64,000 bases of DNA, taken from contig JAIELX010000116.1 of assembly GCA_019752635.1 (NCBI GenBank), positions 1 to 64,000 of the forward strand, in the 5' to 3' direction. Below are positions 17,482-26,685 of this stretch, in pieces. The notes beneath the pieces were generated by a model. The model had not been told where the DNA came from. It saw nothing but the letters and a program-made list of their open reading frames with translations, and did not search any database. The first letter of the stretch is position 1; every line of letters begins with the position of its first letter. The translations under genes were made by a program, and so were the position numbers. The DNA comes from Candidatus Obscuribacterales bacterium (GTDB lineage Bacteria > Cyanobacteriota > Vampirovibrionia > Obscuribacterales > Obscuribacteraceae).

Positions 17482-20400
17482 TTACACGCGCCCGTGCAGC
17501 ACGTCGTCACCTTCGACGATCTCGACGCCTTCGGCCTTGAGCCACTTCAGGTGGCGTTCGTAAGCTTCCGGCGTCTGGTCGAACGCCTTGCAGACGTCGT
17601 GGATGACCCGCGCGCGAATCTTGGTGCCGCGGTACGCGACCGTGGTCGCGTCGATGGCGCTGAAGCCGACGCAGTACTCCAGCGCCAGCCCGAGGAAGTC
17701 CATGTGGATTTCATCGCAGCCGCGCTTTTCGGCTTCGGCAATCAGGAACTCGGCCAAGCCCGTGGACTGCCCGAGGAACGGGTGAGCAGCCAGGACAGCG
17801 GCAGAGGCCTTACGACCGTTGTCGAAGAAACAGCTGTAGCTGTCCACGCGGCTGTCGCGCCCTTTGCCCCACGCGCGGTGGCTAACCGATGCGTCGAGCT
17901 TTGGGTGGAACTTCCAGCCGTCGGTGTTCTTGACGCTGTGCTTGGCCCACAGCTTCTGCAAGATGCCATAGAGCGTGATTTCATCGACGAAGGCAGTCTT
18001 GCCCTCGTGGTTGCACGCAAACGAGCCGTGGTCGTCGTCGTGGTCGTCGAACGTATCAATCACCAGGTCGTAACCGCCGTAACGAGCCAGGCAGTTAGCC
18101 ATCATGATGATCTCGTCGCCCTGCGTCACGCCCATAGGCCCACCAGGCATGAAGTCCTTCTGCATGTCGATGCGACCGAGGACGCGCAGCACCCGCCGAA
18201 GGTGGGGCGGCACGATGCCGCTAGTGGGCGGCCGACGACGCGTGATCAGGCTCACCCACGAAGGGGAAATCAGGTTAACGGCCGGTGCGGGCACGACCGT
18301 GTTGTTCAGCGGTCGGCCGTCAACGCCTACCAGCGTCCCCGTGCCCTCGGCCGGCTCGCCGACCAAGACGATTTGCACACCACCGGTCGGCGTGACCGGA
18401 ACCGGCGGCTGCGAAGCCTGCCACGCGGCGGTGTCAGCATCCAAGTCTTTCAAGAGAGCCTCCCCCACCATATCGGAGACATGGTGCCACTTGTAACGCG
18501 GGTTAAGACTGACCGACCCGACCAGCGGACCACCCGGCTGGCACTCAGGCTTGAAGCGCTGGTCGAAGAACCGCTCGATGAACACGCGCAGCCACTTGCG
18601 AATCTCTGTTTCAGTGTAGTCGTTGTAAAACTTCGCGCGCTTGCACAGTTGGACAATTTTGCCGGGGCGGCTGCCCCAGCGAACCATGTGGTAAAGAAAG
18701 AAGTCTCGTAAGTCCGCAGGACCGATGGTCTCGTTGGTCTTCTGCGCGATCTTGCCGTCCGGTCCGGGCGGCAACAGCTCGGGGCTGACTTCCGTTTCGG
18801 CAATGTCGATGAGCACGCGGCGCAGCTCGCCGTCAAACTCGTTCTCCGCCACCCACTTGATCAGGAAGTTCACCAGCGTCTTGGGCACCCCGGCGTTGGG
18901 ATTATACATGCTCATGTGGTCGGCGTTGTACGTCGCCCACCCGGCAGCTTGCTCCGACAGGTCACCGGTCCCGATCACGAAGCCGGCGTTCATCAGGATG
19001 TCGGTCCTGGCGCGCGCTTGCTTGTTCTCGAAGCCGAGGTCCTTGCTTCCCTTGGGCAACTTCTTCAGCAGCTCGACGAACGCCTCCAGGGTCATGCCGG
19101 TGACATCGATCCCGAACGGCTTGTATCCCTCTTCCTGCCAGGCCAGCAGGCAGCGAGCGCGGATGTTCACTTCCTTCATTGTGACGCCCAGCAACTTCAT
19201 CAGGACGATGGAGTTGTCGTACGTCTTCCTCGTGGTGCCGAACCCGGGCAGCGCGTAGCAGTGCAGGAACTCGCGCGGAATGCCCAGCTCGTCGAAGGCT
19301 TTGACCGCCACCACGAGCACCTCGGTGGAATCGGCTCCGCCGGAGACGCCCATGACCGCTAGGGGCTTGCCACTGGTCTTCATCCACGCGATGGACTTCT
19401 CGATGGAACCGAAGCGTTTGAGCAGGTACTTGAGCCGCTTGCGCAGCCCACGCACCATGATCTTGAAGACCTGGCGACAGCGCTTGTTCAGCATCGGACC
19501 AGCCGACGGAACGAAGGGACGCGCGTCGACGAACCGCTGCAGGTCCGCCGGTTCGCCAGCCTCGACGTTGAACCCGATGCGCTCGAAACCAATCGAGTCG
19601 CACATGGGCTTGAAGAAGTCCGCGCAGTCGGCGAACGAGTTGATGCGTTCCCGCTCGTGCAGCAAGTGCTCAACGTCCATGTCAGCGGTAATCAGCGGGT
19701 CGTCTTCGTCGCCGAGCGGCTCGCGATGAGCCAGCATGATGCCCAGCTCGCCGATCATGAGATGCCCGCCATAGACGACGTCCACGGTAGATTCGCCTTC
19801 GCCGGCCGAGGCGTAGATGTAGCCGCCGAGCGCTTCGCTCGAGTGACCAGTGACGAGCTGCTCGCGGTAGACGTCTTTGCCGATCGTCTCGTTGGAAGCC
19901 GAGAGATTGCCGAAGATGGTCGCGCCGCAAAGCGCCTGCAGACGGTGCGGCGGAATGACCGCCCAGGCGTCTTCACAGATTTCGATGCCGAGAACCAGAC
20001 CAGGGAAGTCGACCGCTTCGAACAGCAAGTCGATACCGATGCGAACGCGCTGGCCGTTCAGCTCCATGGTCTGCTTGCGCAGCAGGAGACCGGAGCGGAA
20101 CCAGACGCCTTCGTGGAATTCGCCATAAGTGGGCAGGTAGCACTTCGGCACCACGCCGAGAACCTTGCCCTTGTGAATGACGACCGCGCAGTTGTACAGT
20201 TTGCCTTCCACCGCCAACGGTGCACCGATGACGACGACTCCGGTGTAGACACTTTCCGATGCGACGCGCACCTTCTCGATCGCTTCGCGGGCACCGTCCT
20301 GCAGCGCTTGCTGCCGGAAGAGGTCGCCGCAAGAGTAACCGGTGACGCCCAGTTCGTTCAGGAAGAGGATGCGAACCTTCTTCTCCTGAGCGCGGCCCAT

Positions 20401-20508
20401 CATGCGGATGATGCTCTCAGCGTTGTAGGTGCAGTTACCGACGTCAACGCTGTGGCTGCCGGCACCGACCTTCACCATCCCTAAGTTCTTTCGACGAGGA
20501 TTCTCCAT
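17482..20508 (-). CDS. nadE: Glutamine-dependent NAD+ synthetase fused to nicotinamidase
   Basis: 1008 aa, where a usual glutamine-dependent NadE has about 550-680. Residues 1-330 are a CN-hydrolase glutaminase domain with the expected Glu (NELG, 52), Lys (PKCYLP, 122) and Cys (IEICEDAW, 178). Residues about 370-690 are the NAD synthetase domain, with the ATP loop SGGADS (389-394) and GTGDLSEQAAGW (513-524). A linker follows, and residues about 775-1008 are a PncA-type nicotinamidase: Asp781 in IDMQKDF, metal site DDHDDDH (821-827), Lys882 in KG, Cys946 in GLALEYCV. One polypeptide would deamidate nicotinamide and amidate NaAD to NAD. The start at 20508 begins MENPRRK; the longer frame to 20595 is unlikely. 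Confidence 0.93.
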   Translation of the reverse strand: MENPRRKNLGMVKVGAGSHSVDVGNCTYNAESIIRMMGRAQEKKVRILFLNELGVTGYSCGDLFRQQALQDGAREAIEKVRVASESVYTGVVVIGAPLAVEGKLYNCAVVIHKGKVLGVVPKCYLPTYGEFHEGVWFRSGLLLRKQTMELNGQRVRIGIDLLFEAVDFPGLVLGIEICEDAWAVIPPHRLQALCGATIFGNLSASNETIGKDVYREQLVTGHSSEALGGYIYASAGEGESTVDVVYGGHLMIGELGIMLAHREPLGDEDDPLITADMDVEHLLHERERINSFADCADFFKPMCDSIGFERIGFNVEAGEPADLQRFVDARPFVPSAGPMLNKRCRQVFKIMVRGLRKRLKYLLKRFGSIEKSIAWMKTSGKPLAVMGVSGGADSTEVLVVAVKAFDELGIPREFLHCYALPGFGTTRKTYDNSIVLMKLLGVTMKEVNIRARCLLAWQEEGYKPFGIDVTGMTLEAFVELLKKLPKGSKDLGFENKQARARTDILMNAGFVIGTGDLSEQAAGWATYNADHMSMYNPNAGVPKTLVNFLIKWVAENEFDGELRRVLIDIAETEVSPELLPPGPDGKIAQKTNETIGPADLRDFFLYHMVRWGSRPGKIVQLCKRAKFYNDYTETEIRKWLRVFIERFFDQRFKPECQPGGPLVGSVSLNPRYKWHHVSDMVGEALLKDLDADTAAWQASQPPVPVTPTGGVQIVLVGEPAEGTGTLVGVDGRPLNNTVVPAPAVNLISPSWVSLITRRRPPTSGIVPPHLRRVLRVLGRIDMQKDFMPGGPMGVTQGDEIIMMANCLARYGGYDLVIDTFDDHDDDHGSFACNHEGKTAFVDEITLYGILQKLWAKHSVKNTDGWKFHPKLDASVSHRAWGKGRDSRVDSYSCFFDNGRKASAAVLAAHPFLGQSTGLAEFLIAEAEKRGCDEIHMDFLGLALEYCVGFSAIDATTVAYRGTKIRARVIHDVCKAFDQTPEAYERHLKWLKAEGVEIVEGDDVLHGRV

Positions 20509-20607
20509 GATAGAACTCCGTGTTTGTAGTCGCGGGGACCTCCGAGTGCGGAACGACGCTTTCGCACCGGCTCCGGTCGGCTCTGCCGCAACCATGTGAC
20601 TGCGAGA

Positions 20608-20636
20608 CTGAGCCGCCGCAACGCTGCTGGCGGCTC
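20608..20636 (-). terminator. Hairpin after PRPP synthetase gene
   Basis: TGAGCCGCC / GGCGGCTCA arms about 16-44 bp past the stop at 20652. Confidence 0.6.
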
Positions 20637-20651
20637 ATGAGAAAGGGCGGA

Positions 20652-22232
20652 CTAGCCAAGCGTGCGCGTGGCGAAGAAGCCGCGGCCGGTGAGGTGGTCC
20701 ACGATGATGTCGGCAACAGACTCCACGCGGAGGAATTCCGGGAACTCGGCCGCAAGCTGCACGGCACGCGGGTGCGTATCGGTGACGATGATTTGGCGGA
20801 AGTTTCCCGACGCCTTGAGCTTCGCCAATGCGCCACCGGGCATGGCACCGTGAGTGGCGATCATGTCCACGCTGGTCGCGCCTTTGGGCTGGACTTCACC
20901 ATCCTTCGGCGGATTCAAGTACCCGCCCGCAGCACCTATTGCACTGCCGCCGGTGCGGATGATGTCGTCGAACATGCGCACGGCACGCCCGCCAACATCG
21001 CCTACTTGACCCACAACGCGCGTCTCGCCGTCCTTGCGGACTTTGAGCGTGTAGGCGGTATCGACGCCGCCGTCCTTGGCCATGGATTCGACCCACTTGA
21101 TGCGGTTGATGTCGGCGCTAGCCAAGACCCAGTCTCGCGACTCGGCAGCCAGGCGCTGCACGATTACCTTTCCGCAGTAGAGGTGCACCGGCTTGAGGCC
21201 GGCCTCGAAGCAGCCGGGCATGGCCTCGGCGTGCAGGTCGCACATGACGATGCGGTTGCCCATCGGGCAACGCGGGACCGACGAGAGCAGCCGTGCGCGA
21301 ATCTTCGCCTTGATCGCCTCGCCAAACTTGGCCTTGCGCTCCATGGTGGAGTAGCCGTAGTACGGCACGATCATGGTGATGCTCAGCGCACCACCTTCGA
21401 AGACTGCGTTGGCCAGGCGCAGGAGGTCCATCGTGTCAGGGTCGTTGATGGTACCGGCGACGATGACGACGTGCCGACCGGCGACCGACGTCTTGAGCTT
21501 ACTGAACGGCTCGCGCGCCGACAGCGGGTGCGAGACTTCCGTCGGTTCGTTGTCGGCGGCGGCGGACAGGCGAAGCAGCTCCTCGCGCGGAATCGACTTT
21601 TGCTTGTTCTGGAAGCGGTTCATGAGCAGCTCGCGCTCGAAGTCGCTCGGTATGGCGGCCTTGCGCTCGGTGCGAACAACTTCGCCGCGCTCAAACTGAT
21701 CGCCACCGGCGGCGACGATGCGGTCGGCCAGGTAGTCGTAGCTGGAAATACTTAACACCAGCTTGCGCGCGTTCGGGTTCGCCAGTTCCAGCGCAGCCTT
21801 GCGACGGCGCGGGTCGCAGCCGGCGCTGTGCCCGTTGTAGTGTTCGAACAGCGGTGCGACCGGGCTGGACGGGTCACACATCACTACCCGATTGCCGCGC
21901 GGCGAAGACGGGATGGAAGAGAACGCACGCTGGCGAACGCGCTTCTCGAAGGCGCTTTCCTTGCCGCTGCGCGAGCCGGCGATGGTGATGCGCAGGGCAT
22001 CTTCGTCATAGGCGGCCGACGCGGTGTCATACACCCGCAGGAAACCGATGTCGGTGTCCATGTCGCCGGTGACATAGACTTCACGCCCTTCAACCAGCGT
22101 GACGAGCCGATTGTAGACCTCGAAGTCGGCAAAGTAGCTCTGCACCACAGCACCGCGAGCGAACTCCGGATCAGCGAGCAGACGGGCGGCCAGCGCGGGG
22201 CTGCCCACATCGAAAACCAGTTTCTGTGACAT
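20652..22232 (-). CDS. prs: Ribose-phosphate pyrophosphokinase with duplicated, degenerate N-terminal domain
   Basis: 526 aa, much longer than the usual 310-320. The C-terminal 300 residues carry PRPP synthetase features: IVPYYGYSTMERK (288-300), CDLHAEAMPG (331-340) and the PRPP loop MFDDIIRTGGS (420-430). Residues 1-200 align by eye to the first domain of the same enzyme: ITIAGSRSGKESAFEKR against ITMIVPYYGYSTMERK, and NRVVMCDPSSP against NRIVMCDLHAE. The catalytic DLH is lost there. It makes PRPP from ribose 5-phosphate and ATP, needed by the neighbouring nicotinate phosphoribosyltransferase. The start at 22232 is chosen over a longer frame. Confidence 0.88.
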   Translation of the reverse strand: MSQKLVFDVGSPALAARLLADPEFARGAVVQSYFADFEVYNRLVTLVEGREVYVTGDMDTDIGFLRVYDTASAAYDEDALRITIAGSRSGKESAFEKRVRQRAFSSIPSSPRGNRVVMCDPSSPVAPLFEHYNGHSAGCDPRRRKAALELANPNARKLVLSISSYDYLADRIVAAGGDQFERGEVVRTERKAAIPSDFERELLMNRFQNKQKSIPREELLRLSAAADNEPTEVSHPLSAREPFSKLKTSVAGRHVVIVAGTINDPDTMDLLRLANAVFEGGALSITMIVPYYGYSTMERKAKFGEAIKAKIRARLLSSVPRCPMGNRIVMCDLHAEAMPGCFEAGLKPVHLYCGKVIVQRLAAESRDWVLASADINRIKWVESMAKDGGVDTAYTLKVRKDGETRVVGQVGDVGGRAVRMFDDIIRTGGSAIGAAGGYLNPPKDGEVQPKGATSVDMIATHGAMPGGALAKLKASGNFRQIIVTDTHPRAVQLAAEFPEFLRVESVADIIVDHLTGRGFFATRTLG

Positions 22233-22390
22233 GTAATTCGTTCTCCAGAATGAAATCTTCAGCTGTCGCGACGCATAGGTCAACCTTGCCGTTGGTTGCG
22301 CGCGGCGCTGGCAGATTGTTGGATGATGGAATCAGGACACACGAACCGAATTCCTCGGCTCGTGTAATGCGTTGCACTGGGCACTCGCTA

Positions 22391-22978
22391 TCACTGACCG
22401 CCAGTGGGCCACCCGGCGCGCGCCAGGGCCGCGCCGACGATCGCCCACTGTTCAGGGGTATCCCACTGAGGATCGTTGGTGTGACCGATGAGACCCGCAT
22501 CGCCCCGCATCAGATCATCAGGCAGCTCAACGATTGGCAGCGACCGCGCGTGCTCCGATACCGGCTCGCCAGTACTCGGCGACGGCCACGGCTCATCGAT
22601 GTGATGCGTTATCGTTCCGGTGCGTCGCCCCTGCGGCTTGGCGACAGGCCGCTTCGAGACGAGCACCTGATCGTCCGCTTCGAAGATCATCGTGGTTTCT
22701 TTCGGCTCGCGAACGGTGATGTTTCGCGATACGCCCTGCTCGTGCGGATGCTCTTCCCGACGCTCGGACAGCGTGACGTAGACCAGGTGGTACTTGTCGC
22801 CGACTTTGGTGATACCGGCGATGTGCTCCCAAGTGTAGTCACGCCACTGCGGCACGAAAACACCTAGCCCGGCCCCGGCAGACACAAGGTCGCTTGCCTT
22901 GATTAACTGCCCGTCGCCTCCGCTTCGCAGCGTGAACTTCGCTTCGTCACCCTGAAACTGACTTGTGTTGGTGCCCAT
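22391..22978 (-). CDS. Hypothetical protein between PRPP synthetase and NAPRT genes
   Basis: 195 aa, soluble, no signal peptide. Contains a beta-rich first 120 residues (aromatic VFVPQWRDYTWEHIAGI) and a proline-rich acidic middle. No domain recognised. Its position inside the NAD island, on the same strand, suggests an accessory role, but the gene has its own surroundings of about 100-160 bp. The ATG at 22978 lacks a strong Shine-Dalgarno. Confidence 0.6.
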   Translation of the reverse strand: MGTNTSQFQGDEAKFTLRSGGDGQLIKASDLVSAGAGLGVFVPQWRDYTWEHIAGITKVGDKYHLVYVTLSERREEHPHEQGVSRNITVREPKETTMIFEADDQVLVSKRPVAKPQGRRTGTITHHIDEPWPSPSTGEPVSEHARSLPIVELPDDLMRGDAGLIGHTNDPQWDTPEQWAIVGAALARAGWPTGGQ

Positions 22979-23030
22979 TTATCAACGCTTTCGTTATGGC
23001 GGCAGATTGCCACCAAGGTGGTTAGAGGGA

Positions 23031-23061
23031 GATGAGGGCGGCTCCGTTAGCCGCCCTCATC
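23031..23061 (-). terminator. Hairpin after NAPRT gene
   Basis: GATGAGGGCGGCT / AGCCGCCCTCATC, a perfect 13-bp stem just past the stop at 23077. Confidence 0.7.
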
Positions 23062-23076
23062 ATCGTGGTCCGTCAG

Positions 23077-24618
23077 TTACTTCGCGGCGCGCAGGCGGCG
23101 GCGCTCGTCGAAGCGAGCACGAGCAGCGGTGCGCTCGACTTCGCGCTTTTCGCTGAAGCTCTTGATCCAGCCGGCGACCAGCGGCGACAGCTCCATGCGC
23201 GTGTACTTGCCCCAGGTGGCGTCCGAACGCTTCGCCTGAGCCTGGAAGCTCTCGTCGTACACGATGCGCCCCTGCTTCACAAGCTGCACGAACAGCGCCT
23301 CGCCATCCACGTTCTCGGTGACGTCGGCAATGTACATGACGTCGCCCCGCCCGTAGACACGGATGTTGCCGGGGATGCTCTCCTTGCCGGGCGAGTTACT
23401 GAACTTGATGTTCGGCTTGCCCCCCGTCTGGCTGCGCTTGAACCCGGTGGAGAGAACGTCGCGATGGACACCTTTCCACCAGTAGCCGCCAGCGCCGGGG
23501 AAAAGCTTGTCCGAAGGCAAGCCGGTCTCGGCCTCGAAGTGCCGGTAGACACGCTCGGTGGTCTCCGGCGTGACCTCGTCCTCGAAGACGATGTCGCGGG
23601 GCGGTGTGATGCCGGCGTAGCTCATCTCCTGGTGGTAGAGAACCGTCTGACCTGCGATGTCGCCCGAGTCCAAGCGCGCGCCGGCCTTCACCTTGGACGG
23701 GTGAGCCAGTAGCGCCTTGATCACGTTCTCCAGCCCGATCGTCTCCGCGTCAACCAGGTCAGGCAGCAGCTTGGCGTTGTGCAGCTTGCGAACCGCCAGC
23801 TCCATCATCTCGTACTCGCAGTCACCCAGGGCGCGCTCCAGGTCCTGATTCGAGCACATGAACTCGTGCCCGATCGTACCGATGGCACCAAACAGATCCG
23901 GCCACATGAACTCGGCCGTGTCGTTCGAGGTGAGCTGGCCACGCCCGCCGGAGCCGATGTACCGCGCTTGCAGGAGCACGATGTTGGCCAGCTCGTTCAC
24001 CGCGGCGCGCAGACCGAACTCGGCGTCACGGTCTGTGACCATGCCCATGAGCCGGGCCTTGGTCGCCTGAATCACAGGCGCGAAGTACCGACACATCGCC
24101 GGCTCGAGGTAGGAGATCAGCCCGCCGTAGGGGCTCTCGAACGTGATGCAAGGCACGCCCTTGAGGAACGCCTGACCACCGGGGAAGCCCCACACATCCA
24201 CCGGCAGGTAGATGTTCTGCTTGCCCTTCTGGTCGGACAGAATTCGATCCCAGAGCGCCACAGGGAACGACCGCACGCGCGAACCGGTCAGGCACCATTC
24301 CTTGGCGATGAGGACGTCGCGCCGCTTGAGCGGGCGATTGAACCACTGGTGCAACATCGGCTCGTGGCCGGCCATGATCATCTGGTCGCCGGCCCCCTTC
24401 TCAGTGGGCGCGCGGCGCATAGTGACGTGGTAGGCGGCAGGGGTGAGCGAGAAGTGCTCGCTGGCCTCGCCCATCGGGCGCTTGTAGGTATCGGTCGCGG
24501 TGATCATGCCGCCGAGCATGTACATCTTCGAGTAAAACTCGGCGATCATTTCCGCGCGCTTGGAAGCGATCAGCTTCTGCAACCGTCGCGACTTGGCAGT
24601 AGTGTTTTTGACCGTCAT
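23077..24618 (-). CDS. pncB: Nicotinate phosphoribosyltransferase
   Basis: 513 aa. Converts nicotinate and PRPP to nicotinate mononucleotide, the committed Preiss-Handler step. Motifs in order: PVDVWGFPGGQAFLKGVP (139-156) and EFGLR (200-204), then SNDTAEF and GTIGH with the family His (247-251). GARLDSGD (313-320) has Leu-Asp as in nicotinate enzymes rather than the RPDSGD of nicotinamide enzymes. KFSNSPGKESIPG matches the K-S-K-PG phosphate-binding region. The start at 24618 follows AGGAGC. The frame to 24825 would run through the repeat element and is rejected. Some nicotinamide use cannot be excluded. Confidence 0.87.
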   Translation of the reverse strand: MTVKNTTAKSRRLQKLIASKRAEMIAEFYSKMYMLGGMITATDTYKRPMGEASEHFSLTPAAYHVTMRRAPTEKGAGDQMIMAGHEPMLHQWFNRPLKRRDVLIAKEWCLTGSRVRSFPVALWDRILSDQKGKQNIYLPVDVWGFPGGQAFLKGVPCITFESPYGGLISYLEPAMCRYFAPVIQATKARLMGMVTDRDAEFGLRAAVNELANIVLLQARYIGSGGRGQLTSNDTAEFMWPDLFGAIGTIGHEFMCSNQDLERALGDCEYEMMELAVRKLHNAKLLPDLVDAETIGLENVIKALLAHPSKVKAGARLDSGDIAGQTVLYHQEMSYAGITPPRDIVFEDEVTPETTERVYRHFEAETGLPSDKLFPGAGGYWWKGVHRDVLSTGFKRSQTGGKPNIKFSNSPGKESIPGNIRVYGRGDVMYIADVTENVDGEALFVQLVKQGRIVYDESFQAQAKRSDATWGKYTRMELSPLVAGWIKSFSEKREVERTAARARFDERRRLRAAK

Positions 24619-24697
24619 GTCAAAGCTCCTGAATGAAGTTAGAGAAGCCACCGCTAACGGTGGCGTACGAGACTCCAGATACGCACTCCGGCAGCGT

Positions 24698-24776
24698 CGG
24701 CAAGCCTCCTTGCCTCCGCGCCATGAGAGCGGCGCTTCGCCCTCACGGCGGTAAACCGCCGCTCGAGGCTTGCTTG
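24698..24776 (-). repeat. Intergenic structured element, copy A (upstream of pncB)
   Basis: About 78 bp sharing CGGCAAGCCTCCTTGCC, TCCGCGC and CGGCGGTAAACCGCCGCTC with copies at 26686, 28105 and 63131. In the transcript it forms a GGCAAG/CTTGCC hairpin with a GAGG loop and a GCGGTTTACCGC hairpin. The 3' GAGGCTTGC can also pair with the 5' GCAAGCCTC. Lies 3' of nadD and about 80 bp upstream of pncB. Confidence 0.7.
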
Positions 24777-24795
24777 TCCTTCTCTGTCCGGGACA

Positions 24796-24823
24796 GCGGG
24801 CGCGAGTTTGCGTTCGCGCCCGC
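24796..24823 (-). terminator. Hairpin after nadD
   Basis: GCGGGCGCGA / TCGCGCCCGC, directly after the stop at 24832. Confidence 0.65.
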
Positions 24824-24831
24824 AACCGCTC

Positions 24832-25425
24832 TCAGTCGCGGTAGAGTTCGTGACGCATGATCATCTCCTCGACCTCGGGCGGCACCATGTACTTGATGGT
24901 CTTGCGCAGCCGCACGCGCTCGCGGATGAGCGAGCTGGAGATGGAGGACGTCGGGCAGTCGATCACGTCGAAGTCCGTGTCGCACGGCAGCGCCTTGCGG
25001 ATCTTGTCCTTGTCCGCCAGCTCGTGGTAGCGAGGCGCGACCAACAATCGCACCATGTGCAGCACCTCGTGCGCACCGTGCCAAGTCATGATCGGCTCGA
25101 CCGTATCGAGACCGATGATGAGGTTGAGCCGGCAGTCCTGCCCGTACTGGCGCTTCACTTCCTTGAGCGTGTCCAGCATGAAGGACTTGCCGGGACGGTC
25201 GACTTCGATGCGCGAGGCACGGAAGTAGGGATTGCTTGCGCAGCCGGCGGCCAACATGCCCCAGCGCAGTTCTTTGTCGGTGCGCCCGGACTTGTGGACA
25301 GGGTCGCCGTTGGAGATGAAGAGGGTCTCGTGGAAGCCGAACTGGTCACGCGCACACTCGCCGACAAGCAAGTGCCAGTTGTGAACCGGGTCGTACGTAC
25401 CACCGGAGATACCGATTTCGAGCAT
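24832..25425 (-). CDS. nadD: Nicotinate-nucleotide adenylyltransferase
   Basis: 197 aa, normal for the family. Adenylates NaMN to NaAD with ATP. The nucleotidyltransferase signature GGTYDPVHNWHL spans residues 8-19. LIIGLDTVEPIMTWH corresponds to the family's GxDxxxxxxxW region. TSSISSSLIRERV near 160-172 is the C-terminal ISSTxIR motif. An AAGGA site precedes the ATG. It acts between the phosphoribosyltransferase downstream and NadE; all these genes share one strand. Confidence 0.93.
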   Translation of the reverse strand: MLEIGISGGTYDPVHNWHLLVGECARDQFGFHETLFISNGDPVHKSGRTDKELRWGMLAAGCASNPYFRASRIEVDRPGKSFMLDTLKEVKRQYGQDCRLNLIIGLDTVEPIMTWHGAHEVLHMVRLLVAPRYHELADKDKIRKALPCDTDFDVIDCPTSSISSSLIRERVRLRKTIKYMVPPEVEEMIMRHELYRD

Positions 25426-25547
25426 CGGATTATCCTTGTGTTTGCATCAGCTTTGCGATGGGTCGCTCCGAGGCTTTAGCCGAAGAGCGATGATTCGCGC
25501 TGATGCATGTTTAGTTGGTAGAACTCCGCGTCTTGAACGCGGGATAA

Positions 25548-25570
25548 CGGCGACGCTACGAGCGTCGCCG
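25548..25570 (-). terminator. Hairpin after nadK
   Basis: CGGCGACGCT / AGCGTCGCCG stem with 3-nt loop. A second hairpin (GAGCC/GGCTC) overlaps the stop codon at 25589. Confidence 0.6.
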
Positions 25571-25588
25571 CATACGAGCCGGGTCGGC

Positions 25589-26533
25589 TCATTTTTTTCC
25601 CATGTACCAGTCGTGACAGCGCGGGCTGACGAATGCCGTCAACGGCTGATCGGCGACGCGCACCACAAGCTCAGCACCGAGAGGGAAGGGAAACTTGATG
25701 TGCTTGCCGTCGACGTGCAGCAGCATTTTCGGCATGCCGGAGATGACCCGCACTTCAGAGCGAGCCGGCAGCAGTCCTCCTGGCAAGAAGAGCTTTTCGT
25801 CCGGCTCGAGGAACGGCAGCATAGCCTTGTACTGGAAGCGCTTCGCCAAGATGGGCTGAATGATGCCCTTCATCGAGCGCATCAGCCCCGTGGAACCGGC
25901 GGGCGTGCAGACGACCAGCGCCGACCCCTTCTGCTTCTCCGTCCGACCGTTGATGGTGACCTGGTACTTGTTCGTGCCGGAGATGTCCAGCTCTGCGATC
26001 ATCACTTCGTTCACCACATAAAGTGGCAGCTGCTTGCCCTCGACAAACATCACCAGCCGCACCAACTCGCGGGTGCGAAGCTTGCCGGAAAGAATCTGCT
26101 GCAGCACCTCTGGGAACGTGACCTCGTTGGCCATGCAGAAGTGGCCGTGCGAGGTTGCCGCAGACTTGACTCCAAGCAGCGGGATGCCGCTCTTGATGTT
26201 GTGCGCGGCATCAATGAAACTGCCGTCACCGCCGACTGTGATAACCAGGTCAACCTTGTTGTAGGCGACGCCGGCTTCGTGGCGGTAGATGCTGCGGAAC
26301 GGGATGCGAGCCTGCGCCAACGCCGCTTCGACTTGGTCGGCACAGCGCTCGCTCTCTTCGTGGGTGTCCTTGACGCCGGCGACGGAGCTGTGCCCTTCTT
26401 CGACGAGGCGCAAGGCCTCGTGGTCGTTCCGAGCAGTCATCTCCATCAAGCACGTGGTCTTGCGAATCACCAGAACATTCTTCGGTTCGAAGGGCTTTCG
26501 CCCGCTCGTCCTTTTCGGTTGAATGGCTTTCAT
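25589..26533 (-). CDS. nadK: NAD kinase
   Basis: About 314 aa. Phosphorylates NAD to NADP with ATP or polyphosphate. GGDGS (101-105) and the NE pair (175-176) are the family's catalytic and NAD-binding motifs, and TPAGSTG (210-216) is the glycine-rich TPTGSTAY equivalent. The ATG at 26533 follows GAGGTG; a GTG 12 bp upstream is possible but sits before this site. It ends the linear route to NADP in this cluster. A structured repeat (copy B) lies upstream. Confidence 0.92.
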   Translation of the reverse strand: MKAIQPKRTSGRKPFEPKNVLVIRKTTCLMEMTARNDHEALRLVEEGHSSVAGVKDTHEESERCADQVEAALAQARIPFRSIYRHEAGVAYNKVDLVITVGGDGSFIDAAHNIKSGIPLLGVKSAATSHGHFCMANEVTFPEVLQQILSGKLRTRELVRLVMFVEGKQLPLYVVNEVMIAELDISGTNKYQVTINGRTEKQKGSALVVCTPAGSTGLMRSMKGIIQPILAKRFQYKAMLPFLEPDEKLFLPGGLLPARSEVRVISGMPKMLLHVDGKHIKFPFPLGAELVVRVADQPLTAFVSPRCHDWYMGKK

Positions 26534-26685
26534 GCACCACCTCACGGGTAGGTCAAATGTCGAGAATCACGCGCGCTTCGCCAGTGACGGTGCGCGCATG
26601 TGAGGGTTCGCTTCACAGCGTCCCTACGTTCGGTTCGATCAACTCTCGGTCGGGAGAGCAGTGTTTAAAGGCGCTCAGTCTCGTT

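Noticed and set aside
16218-24636. Plus-strand ORFs of 350-450 codons opposite radical SAM, nadE-pncA, prs and pncB
   Set aside because: All are shadows of strongly supported minus-strand genes with catalytic motifs; the antisense products are Arg/Asp/Val-rich with no domain.
25505-25592. tRNA-like segment (GGTAGAAC then CCGCG-TCTTGAA-CGCGG)
   Set aside because: It resembles a D-loop plus an anticodon arm, but position 33 is not T, no acceptor stem or TTCGA-type T-arm is present, and the end overlaps nadK and its hairpins.
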